A stretch of DNA of 55,426 bases, taken from NCBI GenBank assembly GCA_044224215.1, contig JBGAKX010000013.1, forward strand, positions 1 through 55,426, written 5' to 3'. How positions within the stretch are numbered: position 1 is the stretch's first letter; each line of letters opens with the position of its first letter. Source of the DNA: DAOMFM01 sp035429825 (lineage in GTDB: Bacteria > Acidobacteriota > Blastocatellia > UBA7656 > JADIYM01). The position numbers and the translations under genes are program-made. Shown here piece after piece: positions 8,524-17,832 of the stretch. The notes below the pieces were generated by a model. That model saw only the letters and a list, made by a program, of their open reading frames with translations, was not told where the DNA came from and did not search any database.

Positions 8524-11187
8524 CTACATCCGGTAGACGCGGATCGATCCGTTGCTGACGGGAATGCAGAGCAGCCGGCCGGAGGGGCTCTCGGCGAGCG
8601 CGGGCGTTCCCATGAATGCGGCGACGTCGATGGACCATTCCTCGACGCCGGTGAGCGTGTTCAGTCCAACCACTCGGCCGTCGATCGTGCCGAAGATGAA
8701 CTCGTCGATTCCGTCGCCGTTCGTATCGGCCGCGATGGTGTCGGTCATCGGAACGAGACTGGTCGTGAACGCGACCTTGCCGTCGTCGTAGTTGTAGGCA
8801 ACGAACCGGTCAAAGTCGCCATAGTTGCCGCCGAGCCGGAACGCGCCGGTCTGGCTGTCGTGCGCGAGCGCGGGCGTCAGCAGCGTGTTCGTGCGCTGCA
8901 CAGGACGCGTCACCGTCCATACGCGCTTGCCCGTCAGGTGCGTGCGCGCGAGGTTTGCGCGCGCCGCGAGCGCCATCGTTCCGTCACCGGCGAGGAGCGG
9001 TGTCGCAAAGAAATCGCCGCCGATCGTTCGAACGTCGACCGGCCCGACGAGCGACCTTCCGTCGCGGCCGCTGTAGATTCCGTAGGTGACGTTGCTCACC
9101 ACGACGAGGTCTTCGGTCTGGTCGCCGTCGAAATCGGTGACCGCCGCCCGATTCGTGAACGTGTAGACGTCCGGGCTGTCCCATACCACCGTGCCATCCG
9201 TTCCGCGGACCATCCAGCTGTGGGCGCGCGGCGCCGAGACCCATACGTCGTGCGTGCCCGCGTGCGTGAACGATCCGAGCATCACATCCGGCCGCGTCGA
9301 CGCCGGCAGATCCGGAAACCGCGTCTTCCACAGAATCGACCCGTCGCCGGCGTGCGCGACGAGCATCGCGCGGTCGCGCCTGTCAGGCGCCACCAGAAAC
9401 ACGCGGGCGTCGCGCGGGCGACCGGCGACCGCGAGCGGCGCTGCGTTGCCGTCGGCCTGCCAGAGCTCCGCGGTGCGTCCCGTCGCCTGGTCGACGCTGT
9501 AGACCGACACGCGCTTGCCGGGCCTGCGCGCGACGAGCTCGGGCGCGCCGTCTCCGTCGAGGTCGGCCACGGCCGGCGCCGTTGCCTCAAAGCTTGGCGC
9601 ACGGAACGACACGGTCTCGGCCAGCGTGTTCCGTGTCGCGTCCCAGTGGTAGAAGCCGAGAACGTCGGACGGCTCCTCGCCCGCGCCGTCGGCGACGAGC
9701 ATTGCGCCCGAGGCTCCCACCGCGCGCACGTTGCCCGGGCGCGGCGCGACCTCGCGCGAGCGCAGACCCGCGGGCGCGAGCGACCGCAGCTGCATCTGGA
9801 AGACGCCCTTGTCGGTCTTTGTGTAGGTCGCGAACGTCTTCGTTCCCAGTACGTCGAACATCACGACGCCCGGCCGCTCGGCCGAGATGCTCGACAGCAG
9901 GTCCAGCCGGTTCAGGAATCGCAGAGGCCGGGTCGCAAACCGCGCGCCCACGATCTCGTCGCCGACCTGTCGCAGTTTCAGCCCGGTCTGCCGGGACGCC
10001 GATGCCTCGTAGACCGAGAGCTTGGACTGGTACGAGAGCGACGGCTTGGCCTGGCGCGACCGGCTGACGAGGAGCTCGAGGCGGCCGTCGCCGTCCATGT
10101 CGAGCGCGTCCCACGCGTAGCTGTCGCGCAACGAGCCGACGAGTCGCGGCTGGCCCGGCTGCGCCGGATCGCCGGCGCCGCGATAGAACTCCACGACCTG
10201 GGTCGATCCGTCGAACCGGTTGACGACGATGTCGGGCGCGCCGTCGCCATCGAAATCGGCGACCGAGTTCGGGATCGACTCGAACGTCTGGCCGGTCGGA
10301 GGCACGTATCGCCACAGCTCGCGGATCGACGGCGTCAGCTTGAACACGGTGATCGCCTGCGGCTTGCCCGCGGGCTCGGGCGAGATGCGGTCGGCGATGA
10401 CGATGGCTTCGAGGTCCGGTTCCGAGTCCACGTTCGCAAGCGTGACGGTGCCATAGTGGCGGCCTTCCGGGTCGCCGGCGCGAAATTCGAGCTCGCGCAG
10501 GGGAAGCCCCGCGGACGAGTAGACGAGCAGCTTTGGCCGACCGACGACGACGACTTCGGGATCGCCGATGCCGTCGATGTTCCCGATCGCGATCGAGGGA
10601 TAGTTCAGCTGGTTGCCGTTGACATTCTTGATCGTCGGGCGGGCATACACGTCGCCGGCTGACGTCAGGAAGTATCCGTTTGCGTCCGCAAGCGTGTGCG
10701 AGTAGTCGGGGAATACGACCGTTTCGAGACCGGGCAGCGATGAATTGATGTCCGCGACGCGGACGTACGCCGGGTCGAGGTCGACCGATTCGGGGAACAC
10801 GTACCGCCAGCGGACGATCCCGGCCCCGACGTCGAGGAGACCCAGCGCGCGGCTGTTGCGGTCAATGTAGACGACATCGTCCTTGCCATTGCCGTCCACG
10901 TCGGCGACGGTGACGATCTCGGTGGCGCCGAGAAACTGATCGAAAAGCGTGCGGCCTGTCCCGGAAACGACCAGGACGTGGCCTCCGCTGAGCGTCACTG
11001 CGTCTGGCACTCCGTCGCCGTCCATGTTGCCGAGCATCGCGTCGCCGGACGATCCTCCGAGCTCGATCGTCGCGACCAGGCTGGGCGAAACGCGCGGCGG
11101 CGCGGCGGGGCCGCCCGCGGCATGTCGGGGCCCCGCGGCGAATATGGCGACGATCGCCATCAGCAGTCCGGCTCGGATCTTGTTCAC
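8524..11187 (-). CDS. Secreted FG-GAP/VCBS repeat protein (beta-propeller)
   Basis: 887 residues. GTG start with Shine-Dalgarno GGAGG about 7 bp upstream and a signal peptide (MNKIRAGLLMAIVAIFAAG). At least seven calcium-type loops are spread along the chain: NMDGDGVPD, DVDGNGKDD, DFDGDGAPD, DMDGDGRLE, DLDGDGAPE, DFDGDQTED and DTNGDGIDE. These mark integrin-like propeller blades. The C-terminal third alternates with PQQ-like blades such as GLNTLTGVEEWSID. No enzymatic domain is seen, so a surface adhesion or scaffold role is likely. It is divergent from the second subtilase gene and followed 49 bp later by the frameshifted glycosyltransferase gene. Confidence 0.88.
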   Translation of the reverse strand: MNKIRAGLLMAIVAIFAAGPRHAAGGPAAPPRVSPSLVATIELGGSSGDAMLGNMDGDGVPDAVTLSGGHVLVVSGTGRTLFDQFLGATEIVTVADVDGNGKDDVVYIDRNSRALGLLDVGAGIVRWRYVFPESVDLDPAYVRVADINSSLPGLETVVFPDYSHTLADANGYFLTSAGDVYARPTIKNVNGNQLNYPSIAIGNIDGIGDPEVVVVGRPKLLVYSSAGLPLRELEFRAGDPEGRHYGTVTLANVDSEPDLEAIVIADRISPEPAGKPQAITVFKLTPSIRELWRYVPPTGQTFESIPNSVADFDGDGAPDIVVNRFDGSTQVVEFYRGAGDPAQPGQPRLVGSLRDSYAWDALDMDGDGRLELLVSRSRQAKPSLSYQSKLSVYEASASRQTGLKLRQVGDEIVGARFATRPLRFLNRLDLLSSISAERPGVVMFDVLGTKTFATYTKTDKGVFQMQLRSLAPAGLRSREVAPRPGNVRAVGASGAMLVADGAGEEPSDVLGFYHWDATRNTLAETVSFRAPSFEATAPAVADLDGDGAPELVARRPGKRVSVYSVDQATGRTAELWQADGNAAPLAVAGRPRDARVFLVAPDRRDRAMLVAHAGDGSILWKTRFPDLPASTRPDVMLGSFTHAGTHDVWVSAPRAHSWMVRGTDGTVVWDSPDVYTFTNRAAVTDFDGDQTEDLVVVSNVTYGIYSGRDGRSLVGPVDVRTIGGDFFATPLLAGDGTMALAARANLARTHLTGKRVWTVTRPVQRTNTLLTPALAHDSQTGAFRLGGNYGDFDRFVAYNYDDGKVAFTTSLVPMTDTIAADTNGDGIDEFIFGTIDGRVVGLNTLTGVEEWSIDVAAFMGTPALAESPSGRLLCIPVSNGSIRVYRM

Positions 11188-11209
11188 CTGGCGAACCTCC
11201 GGGGCTTGG

Positions 11210-11240
11210 ATAGTATGCCCACCGGTGAAGTTGCTCGCAA
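11210..11240 (-). promoter_or_regulatory. Candidate promoter of the FG-GAP gene
   Basis: On the minus strand TTGCGA (11240-11235) is followed after 19 bp by TACTAT (11215-11210). This would give a very short leader containing the GGAGG ribosome-binding site. The -10 is good; the spacer is long. Confidence 0.35.
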
Positions 11241-11292
11241 CGAGGGGGTTTTGGGCGCTGGGCTGGATTGTGCGGAGTCTACCGATTGCGTA

Positions 11293-11324
11293 ACGGAGCT
11301 GAGCGCGGTAGCGCTCAGCTCCGT
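11293..11324. repeat. GCGCGGTAGCGC-family hairpin, 14-bp perfect stem
   Basis: The arms ACGGAGCTGAGCGC and GCGCTCAGCTCCGT flank the tetraloop GGTA. It lies in the 308-bp divergent region between the FG-GAP and second subtilase genes, so it cannot simply be a terminator here. The same core recurs at 13598, 13649 (inverted), 30909 and 55081. The rest of this intergenic stretch holds only a candidate FG-GAP promoter and the subtilase leader. Confidence 0.85.
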
Positions 11325-11495
11325 GGCTTCATGGCGCGGCCAGTCTAGGGTCGCCTGAGTAGGACGCTCGAAGGCGCGCGTGTCTTCGTATGGTACAGTT
11401 CACGCGTACGTGCCATGGCGCGCAAGGGCCACGGCACCGAACGCTGTAAGTTCCAAGACTTGTCCCGTTCACATCCGTCTCCGGAGGTCCCCCCA

Positions 11496-13412
11496 GTGAA
11501 AACCGGATTCGCCCGCCGCCTGGGCGCGAGCATGGCGTTCATCGCCCTGTCACTGCCCTTTGTCGTCCCTGCGCACGCCATGAACCAGGTGCGGTCGCTG
11601 ACGTATACAGACGCCGCAACTTCGACCTTTGGCGTTACCGGCGCTGGCGTGATCACGGCGGTCCTCGATCGAGGGATCGACTGGAAGAACATGGACTTCC
11701 GCAACGACGACGGGTCGTCGCGCATCGCGTACATCTTTGACCTGTCGGACGACACGGGGGCGCACGCGGCTGGAAACACATACGGGATGGGCACGATTTA
11801 CACGCGCCAGCAGATCGACGCCGCCCTGCAGTCGTCGAGCGCGCTCGCGACCCGTGACGCGGTTGGACATGGGACAACATCGACCGGGATTCTTAGCGGT
11901 AGCGGCCGGAACCTCCAGAACCGGAAGTACCGCGGCATTGCGCCCGAGTCGACGATCATCTCGATCAAAATCACCGGCGGCGCCCCGGCGCACGACGACC
12001 AGCCCGAGGAGCCGCATTTCTACGACGCTGCGCGGATCCCGGTTGCGATCGATTTTGCCCGCGACAAGGCGCAGGAGCTCGGGATGCCGTGCGTGATGCT
12101 GCTCAACATCGGATCACCCGGCGGCCCGACCGACGGGACGAGCGCGTTGTGCCGCAAGATCGACAGTACCGTCGGACCCGGAAAGCCTGGGATCGTCTTT
12201 GTGACGGGTCCAGGCGATGCGGGCGGCGCGCCGAACCGTGTTGGCGGCACTGTCGCGCAGGGCGGAACGGTCGCCGTGCAGGTCCAGAAAGGCACGTCGG
12301 GCGTCCTGACGTGCGACTTCTGGTACGGCGGGAGCGACCGGCTCGACGTCACGATCGACGCGCCGTCCGGGACCTTTGGACCGTACGCGTCGCCGGCGAC
12401 CAACGACGACTCGGCATTCGAGCATGCCGCGGAGTTCGATCTCGACCATCGCGGGTCGAACGTCGACGGATACGACGCCGCCAACGACCGGCGCGAGCTG
12501 ACGGTCTTCCTGACCGGTCCCGCCGGCAACTACACCATCAACCTGAACGGCGCGAACGTGACGGACGGACATTTCGACGGGACGCTCAATCCCTCCTACT
12601 CGCATGGCGATACAACGGGGAACAAGTTCCTCTCGTTCGTCGTCCCGGGAAGCATCTGGGACGCCGCGACGGCTCGAAACAACATCTGTCCGGGCGACTA
12701 CGTGTTTCGTACCCAGTGGACCGATGTCGACGGCAATCCCGAATCGCACACGGGCGAAGGCAATCCCGGACAGATCTGGACCGGTAGCAGCACGGGTCCG
12801 ACGTTTGACGGTCGAATCGGCCTGGACGTGTGTGCCCCTGGCGATACGCTGTTCACGACCTACAACCCGACCTCCTACTTCGCGACATTTCGCTCCAACC
12901 TCGTACAGGACGGCGGAGGGTTCTATGGCGCCGCGAACGCGGTGAGCGCGGCGGCGCCAACTGTGGCCGGCATCGTCGCGCTCATGCTTCAGGCGAACCC
13001 GCAGCTGGACGCTTCGCAGGTCAAGTCGCTCCTTCATCGGACGGCGCGAACTGACCGTTTCGCCCGCAATCTGCCGAACGAGGTCTGGGGCTACGGAAAG
13101 GTCGATGCGTTCGGGGCGGTGGCGCTCAGCCTTACCGGCGGCGCGCCCACGGTCAATTCCGCGAAGATCAACATCACGAAGGGGTCGATCGCGATCAAGG
13201 GCTCGGGGTTCTCCTCATCGGTTTCGGTGTACCTCGATGGCATCTCGTTCACAGCGCGGCCAAAGATAAAGAACGGCGAAAAGGTCACGCAGAAGGGCAC
13301 GTTGTCGAATGGCATGACGATCGATCAGTACGTGCATTCGGGCGCCCAGGCGGCGGTCGTCGTTCGAAACGACGGCGCTGGCGCGGCCGAGTTCTACTTT
13401 ACGCGACCGTAG
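11496..13412 (+). CDS. Secreted subtilisin-like (S8) serine peptidase, second copy
   Basis: 638 residues. I choose the GTG at 11496: GGAGG lies 8 bp upstream and a signal peptide follows (VKTGFARRLGASMAFIALSL). An upstream ATG at 11415 is less likely. There is no long propeptide. Triad: Asp58 in VLDRGIDW, His125 in VGHGTTSTG, Ser484 in AVSAAAPTVAG. Where the oxyanion Asn is expected (usual pattern AGN), the sequence reads VTGPGDAGG, so the oxyanion residue may be replaced. There is a long insert between His and Ser with beta-rich jelly-roll-like sequence. The C-terminal 85 residues resemble an IPT-type module, like the first subtilase. It converges on the delta-60 gene. Confidence 0.88.
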   Translation: MKTGFARRLGASMAFIALSLPFVVPAHAMNQVRSLTYTDAATSTFGVTGAGVITAVLDRGIDWKNMDFRNDDGSSRIAYIFDLSDDTGAHAAGNTYGMGTIYTRQQIDAALQSSSALATRDAVGHGTTSTGILSGSGRNLQNRKYRGIAPESTIISIKITGGAPAHDDQPEEPHFYDAARIPVAIDFARDKAQELGMPCVMLLNIGSPGGPTDGTSALCRKIDSTVGPGKPGIVFVTGPGDAGGAPNRVGGTVAQGGTVAVQVQKGTSGVLTCDFWYGGSDRLDVTIDAPSGTFGPYASPATNDDSAFEHAAEFDLDHRGSNVDGYDAANDRRELTVFLTGPAGNYTINLNGANVTDGHFDGTLNPSYSHGDTTGNKFLSFVVPGSIWDAATARNNICPGDYVFRTQWTDVDGNPESHTGEGNPGQIWTGSSTGPTFDGRIGLDVCAPGDTLFTTYNPTSYFATFRSNLVQDGGGFYGAANAVSAAAPTVAGIVALMLQANPQLDASQVKSLLHRTARTDRFARNLPNEVWGYGKVDAFGAVALSLTGGAPTVNSAKINITKGSIAIKGSGFSSSVSVYLDGISFTARPKIKNGEKVTQKGTLSNGMTIDQYVHSGAQAAVVVRNDGAGAAEFYFTRP

Positions 13413-13597
13413 GCGCCATCCGAGAGCGGGCGACGAACCGGGGAAGGCTCGGCAGGAAACCGTGGGGGTGAGTTGCCCCGTCACTTCGGACAACCGAGCT
13501 GCGCACGCTGCGAATCGATGGCGGCGGCAGGATCGATGGAGCGCGTCCTGCCAACCCCGTTTGCGCCAGAGGCCCGGAGGCCACCAATCGTGCAACT

Positions 13598-13668
13598 GAG
13601 CTGAGCGCGGTAGCGCTCAGGCCCCAACCGCCGGACATTGGGGCCAGACCGCTACCGCGCTCAGCTCT
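13598..13668. repeat. Composite inverted repeat between convergent genes
   Basis: Two GCGCGGTAGCGC-family copies face each other. GAGCTGAGCGCGGTAGCG (13598-13615) pairs over 18 bp with its complement ending near 13668, and GGCCCCAA/TTGGGGCC nests inside. It sits between the stops of the second subtilase (13412) and the delta-60 gene (13683) and could end both transcripts. The rest of 13413-13597 shows nothing further. Confidence 0.85.
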
Positions 13669-13682
13669 GTCGCGCGGTCGAG

Positions 13683-15338
13683 CTACTGCACGATGAGCGT
13701 CAGCGTCGCCGAGCGCGTCCTGCCGGTTCCGTCCATCCCGGTAAACGTCAACTGATACGAGCCCAATGCAGCCTTCTTCTTGATCTTGTAGTTGAAGGTC
13801 ACGCTAGCGCCGGTCGTGGACGCAGACGCCGGCGTCAGCTTCACCTTGATGGGCTTCGTGTCGGGCGCCGTGACCGTCACCTCGCCGCTAAAGTTTGCGA
13901 TGCGGTCGACCCTCACCTCGATCTGGCCCTTCTGTCCCTTCGCGACCGTCAGGGTCGGCGCCGCGAATGCAACCGAAAAGTCCGGCTCAACGGGGTCGCC
14001 TTCGAACCGCACGACGGCAAAGTCCTCGTCTGTCGACCGATTTGCGGTGCCGGCCACGACGTAGTTGCCGTCGGAGTCGATGGCGATCTCGTTTGCCTCG
14101 TCCTCCCTGTCGTAGAAGTCGACACTCGTCATGCCCGTCGCAGCGAACGTCGTGTCGAGCGTTCCGTCGGCGTTGTATCGCGCAACGGCGATGTCGCCCG
14201 AGGCGGAGCTTGTACTGTGGAAGGCACGGCCCGCCGCGACGATCTTGTCGCCGTCGAGCGCCAGCGCCGAGACCTTGTCCTCGAACCCGAAAAAGTCGGT
14301 CTGGACGATGCCGCCGGTGCCAAAGGTCGCATCGAGATCGCCTTCGCCCGTCAGGCGAGCCAGCGTGAAATCGAACCCGCGGCCGCTCGAGAATCCACCG
14401 ACCACGACCGCGCCATCGGGTTGGACGACGACCGCACCCGCGTCGCCGCGCAGGCCCGCAGCATCCTCGGCGAACTTGCCGCCGTTGCCAAACGACGTGT
14501 CCGGCGTACCGTTCGAGTTGTAGCGGGCAACCCCGAACAGGTCGGTCACGGAGTTCTTGCCGGCGAACCCGACGACGACGATATGTCCGTCATCCGTGAC
14601 GGCCATGTCCGCCAGTTCGTCGTAGATGTGGAAGAAATCGGTTGTGACCATGCCATCCGATCCAAAGCTCGAATCGATCATCCCAGCCGGCGTGAGCCGC
14701 ATGACCATGAAGTCACCCTCGTCGTCGGTAAACGTTCCGCCACCAACCAGGATCGACCCACCGGGGAGAATCGAAACCGCCTCGGCAAAGTCATCATCGC
14801 TTCCCAGGTCGAAGACCGCCTTTCCACCTGAACCGAACGTGCCGTCGAGTGTGCCGTCGGGCATGTAGCGCGCGAGCGCAACGTCGTACCCGGTCGCCGG
14901 CCGCACTGCAAACCCTGCGGCGACGATCTTGCCGTCGTCCTGGATTGCGATCGCCTCGATCTCGTCCAGGTTTGACGAAAAGTCCGTCGTGACCCTTCCG
15001 CCGCTGCCGAAGCCGGCATCGAGAGATCCATTTGTGTCGTACCGCACGAGCCCGAAGTCGACGGACGCATCGCTCGACTGTTTGTAGACGTAGCCGCCCA
15101 CAACGATCTTGCCGTCCGATTGGATCGCTACGGATCGGCCGCCGTCGTCTCTATTGAAGAAGTCGGTATTCACATAGCCGCTGTCGCCGAATGTGGTATC
15201 CAGGTCGCACGTGGCGGCCCGGACTGGCAACGGTCCGGCAAGGAGCGCTGCAAGCGCGCATGCGGTTGCCGCGACCCGGGACCTGCGTGTGACGGCGCGG
15301 TGGTGATGCGACGGGCGGTGACTCGTGGCGGTTGACAT
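13683..15338 (-). CDS. Secreted delta-60 repeat propeller protein
   Basis: 551 residues. The ATG at 15338 opens a signal peptide (basic N-terminus, then CALAALLAGPLPVRA); the longer frame to 15506 is not needed. At least seven repeats of about 60 residues begin with LDxxFGxxG motifs such as LDTTFGDSGYVNTDF, LDAGFGSGGRVTTDF, LDGTFGSGGKAV and LDATFGTGGIVQTDF, each followed by a DGKIVVGG-like strand. This is the uncharacterised delta-60 (TIGR02608-like) beta-propeller family. The last 100 residues look like an Ig-type domain ending in TLIVQ. It is probably extracellular; substrate and partner are unknown. It converges on the subtilase gene across a large inverted repeat. Confidence 0.9.
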   Translation of the reverse strand: MSTATSHRPSHHHRAVTRRSRVAATACALAALLAGPLPVRAATCDLDTTFGDSGYVNTDFFNRDDGGRSVAIQSDGKIVVGGYVYKQSSDASVDFGLVRYDTNGSLDAGFGSGGRVTTDFSSNLDEIEAIAIQDDGKIVAAGFAVRPATGYDVALARYMPDGTLDGTFGSGGKAVFDLGSDDDFAEAVSILPGGSILVGGGTFTDDEGDFMVMRLTPAGMIDSSFGSDGMVTTDFFHIYDELADMAVTDDGHIVVVGFAGKNSVTDLFGVARYNSNGTPDTSFGNGGKFAEDAAGLRGDAGAVVVQPDGAVVVGGFSSGRGFDFTLARLTGEGDLDATFGTGGIVQTDFFGFEDKVSALALDGDKIVAAGRAFHSTSSASGDIAVARYNADGTLDTTFAATGMTSVDFYDREDEANEIAIDSDGNYVVAGTANRSTDEDFAVVRFEGDPVEPDFSVAFAAPTLTVAKGQKGQIEVRVDRIANFSGEVTVTAPDTKPIKVKLTPASASTTGASVTFNYKIKKKAALGSYQLTFTGMDGTGRTRSATLTLIVQ

Positions 15339-15460
15339 GGATCGACGGTCCTCCGACGGGTACCAGACATCTTCCCCAGCTTCCTCACTCATACCACAAT
15401 CCGCCCGGCCGTACGAATCGGCGGCAGGCCTTTGCACAATGGCTGGCGAAGGCGGAAGAG

Positions 15461-15487
15461 AACCACACGCAGAGACGCAGAGACGCC
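15461..15487. repeat. ACGCAGAGACGC-family repeat fragment
   Basis: AACCACACGCAGAGACGCA is the same word as at 4105, with A/G changes. Here only one arm is clear. It lies in the intergenic space between the delta-60 and DedA genes, about 50 bp before the DedA start. Confidence 0.55.
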
Positions 15488-15535
15488 ATTGGTCTTCCGC
15501 GCCCACAGTCCAGCCGGTACAATGATCCTTTGCCC

Positions 15536-16183
15536 ATGGAACAGATTCACGAGCTGATGTCGCATGTGCCGTCGATCGAGGAGGTCATCCGCTGGGGCGG
15601 GTATATTGGCCTGATCGCCATCGTCTTTGCCGAGACGGGGCTGCTCGTGGGCTTCTTTCTGCCCGGCGATTCGCTGCTCGTCACCGCGGGCCTCTTTGCG
15701 GCGCGCGGAGACCTGAATGTCGCGATCCTGCTCGCAACACTCTCGATCGCCGCGATTGTCGGCGATGCCGTCGGGTACTCGATTGGTCGAACGGCCGGCC
15801 ACAAGCTCTACAACAGACCCGACTCGCTGCTCTTCAAGCGTAAGCACCTGACCAGGGCACACGACTTCTACGAGAAGTACGGCGGGAAGACGATCGTGAT
15901 CGCCCGCTTTGTTCCAATCGTGCGCACCTTCGCTCCGACCGTGGCGGGCGCGGCCGGGATGGACTATCGAAAGTTCGTGACGTTCAACGTCGCCGGCGGC
16001 ATCGGGTGGGTCTTCAGCATGGTGCTCGCAGGCTACACGCTTGGCAGCGTCATCCCGAACATCGACAAGTACCTGCACTACGTGATCGCGATCGTGGTCT
16101 TCCTGTCGATCCTTCCGGCGATCGTCGAGTGGCTGCGTGCGCGGCGCAAGGCGCCGCTCGAACCGCAGCCCGACGCCGACTGA
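15536..16183 (+). CDS. DedA/SNARE-associated family membrane protein
   Basis: 215 residues, inner-membrane. Family signatures are present: FFLPGDSLLVTAG in the first half and the second-half motif RFVPIVRTFAPTVAGAAGM with the conserved Arg and Gly residues. Four to five hydrophobic segments are visible, including a C-terminal one (VIAIVVFLSILPAIVEWL) before a basic tail. Family members are linked to polyprenyl-phosphate or phospholipid flipping and to proton-motive-force homeostasis. The start at 15536 (MEQIHEL) fits usual length; the frame is open further upstream through the repeat. It converges with the Nudix/MBL gene 22 bp away. Confidence 0.9.
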   Translation: MEQIHELMSHVPSIEEVIRWGGYIGLIAIVFAETGLLVGFFLPGDSLLVTAGLFAARGDLNVAILLATLSIAAIVGDAVGYSIGRTAGHKLYNRPDSLLFKRKHLTRAHDFYEKYGGKTIVIARFVPIVRTFAPTVAGAAGMDYRKFVTFNVAGGIGWVFSMVLAGYTLGSVIPNIDKYLHYVIAIVVFLSILPAIVEWLRARRKAPLEPQPDAD

Positions 16184-16205
16184 TCGCACCCCGCAAAGCC
16201 AGGAC

Positions 16206-17696
16206 TCAGCCGGCCGTCTCGACCCACGCACCGGCGCGCAACTCCACGCGGCCGTCCGCCGCAAGTTTTTCGAGGTGCGCGAACACCGACCGGGCGGCCA
16301 GCGCATGCAGCTTGGCCGGAACGTCCGTGTAGACCGTCTCGACGATCGATTCGAGTGTCGTAGCGCCGGATACGACGGCGTCGTAGATGCACGCTTCGCG
16401 CTCGAGGCGGTGCGCGATGTACTCGTCGATCTTTGCGATTGGTGCGCCAACCGCAGGACCGTGCGCACCAAAGATCACCGACGGTTCGAGCGCGCGCACC
16501 CGTGCGAGCGACTGGAGGTAATCGGCCATGTTGCCTTCGGGCGGATCGATGACGACCGTGCCGAGGCCCACGATCAGGTCGCCGGTGATCAGCGAGCGGT
16601 TCCGCTCCTCGTAAAAGCACAGATGTCCTCGCGCGTGGCCGGGAGTCAGAACGGCACGCAGCGTGATCTCGGGCGATCCGCCGAGCGTGATCCGCTCGCC
16701 GTCCTCGATCAGCCGGTCGACGGCGATGCGTCCCGCGAGCGCCCGGGCGGTGATCGGGTGCGCGGCGACCGGCACGTCGAGATGCTCGCGCAGATGGTTG
16801 ATGCCTCCGACGTGATCCGGATGCAGATGCGTCGCGATGATCTCGCGAACCGTGCACCCGTCCGCGATCAGCTGCCCGATCTGGCCGTCGAACGCGGCCT
16901 GCTCGTCCTCGTACGGGCTGCCCGGATCGATGACGACGAGCTCCGTTCCGCCAACCACGTAGCAGTTCGTGTGCGTCGCTGGTGGCTGCGTCGGCGTCCT
17001 CAACGGATACAACCGGATGCCGGGACGGAACTCGATCTTGCGGACCTCCTCGCCGCGCGCTTCCGGGATCGAGACAAAGCGATCGGCGAGGCCTTCGCGC
17101 CCGCCGGCAAGGGTTCGAACAGCATGAAGGATTGGCGGAGCGGCGAGCACTTCGCCGTTCTCCCACCGGGCGAGCGCCTCGCGCGGACGGGTCCATTCTC
17201 CCTGGTCGAGCTCGCCTTCCCACAGCTCCACCGCCTGATCCCCGGGCACGTTTGCCGTGAAGAACCACGTGTCGAATCGCCGTGGCGAGAACGGCGGCGT
17301 GATCCATCGGCCGGCCGGTTCGAGCATGGCGGCGTCGATCGCGAGCCCGTTGTCGTCCAGAACGGCTGCGAACGTCGTCACACCGTCGAGCAGCCTTCTG
17401 CGCAGTTCGCGGCGTGTCTGCGGATCGAGCCGCTCGGCGCCGCGGGCGAGCAAGACGCCCGTCTCCTCAAAGAGCTCGCGGACTGCGGTGACGCGCATCG
17501 TGTCCGACGGGTCGGACGCCGCGTTTTCGACCGCAACTTCTGAATCTGCCGCGTCGCGCTGGCCGCCTGGAAACGCATGGAAATTGCCCTGAAAGGCCAT
17601 CGCGGCGTGCCGCCGCACCCAGTACATGCGCAGGTCGTCATGTCCGTCGAGCAGAATGACGGCGGCGGCGTCCCTGGGAGTTGCGGCTCGGCTCAT
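16206..17696 (-). CDS. Fused Nudix hydrolase and metallo-beta-lactamase-fold hydrolase
   Basis: 496 residues. Residues about 8-240 form a Nudix domain: AFPGGQ, then an insert of about 25 residues, then AVRELFEETGVLL, the split Nudix box typical of the NUDT19-like branch whose members cleave CoA-type substrates. Residues about 270-490 form a metallo-beta-lactamase domain with THLHPDHVGG, TPGHARGH and GAHGP metal motifs, closest in style to LACTB2/glyoxalase-II-like hydrolases. The pairing suggests sequential hydrolysis of a nucleotide- or CoA-linked compound and its thioester or phosphoester product, which is inference. Divergent from the small membrane protein gene. Confidence 0.88.
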   Translation of the reverse strand: MSRAATPRDAAAVILLDGHDDLRMYWVRRHAAMAFQGNFHAFPGGQRDAADSEVAVENAASDPSDTMRVTAVRELFEETGVLLARGAERLDPQTRRELRRRLLDGVTTFAAVLDDNGLAIDAAMLEPAGRWITPPFSPRRFDTWFFTANVPGDQAVELWEGELDQGEWTRPREALARWENGEVLAAPPILHAVRTLAGGREGLADRFVSIPEARGEEVRKIEFRPGIRLYPLRTPTQPPATHTNCYVVGGTELVVIDPGSPYEDEQAAFDGQIGQLIADGCTVREIIATHLHPDHVGGINHLREHLDVPVAAHPITARALAGRIAVDRLIEDGERITLGGSPEITLRAVLTPGHARGHLCFYEERNRSLITGDLIVGLGTVVIDPPEGNMADYLQSLARVRALEPSVIFGAHGPAVGAPIAKIDEYIAHRLEREACIYDAVVSGATTLESIVETVYTDVPAKLHALAARSVFAHLEKLAADGRVELRAGAWVETAG

Positions 17697-17832
17697 GGCG
17701 CGTGTCGTCGAATCGATCGACGGATGCTACCACGCAAACATGCCGTCTTGCGCGACTCCGGCCAAGTCGGGTAGCGTAGCCAAGGGTTCTGGTTTCAACA
17801 CCGCTTCACACAGACTCTTTTGGTCCAGCTTC

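Noticed and set aside
8479..10662. 727-residue open frame on the plus strand opposite the FG-GAP gene
   Set aside because: It is a GC-driven antisense shadow: Arg/Val/Asp-rich, without domain signatures, and wholly opposite a gene with clear signal peptide and calcium-loop motifs.
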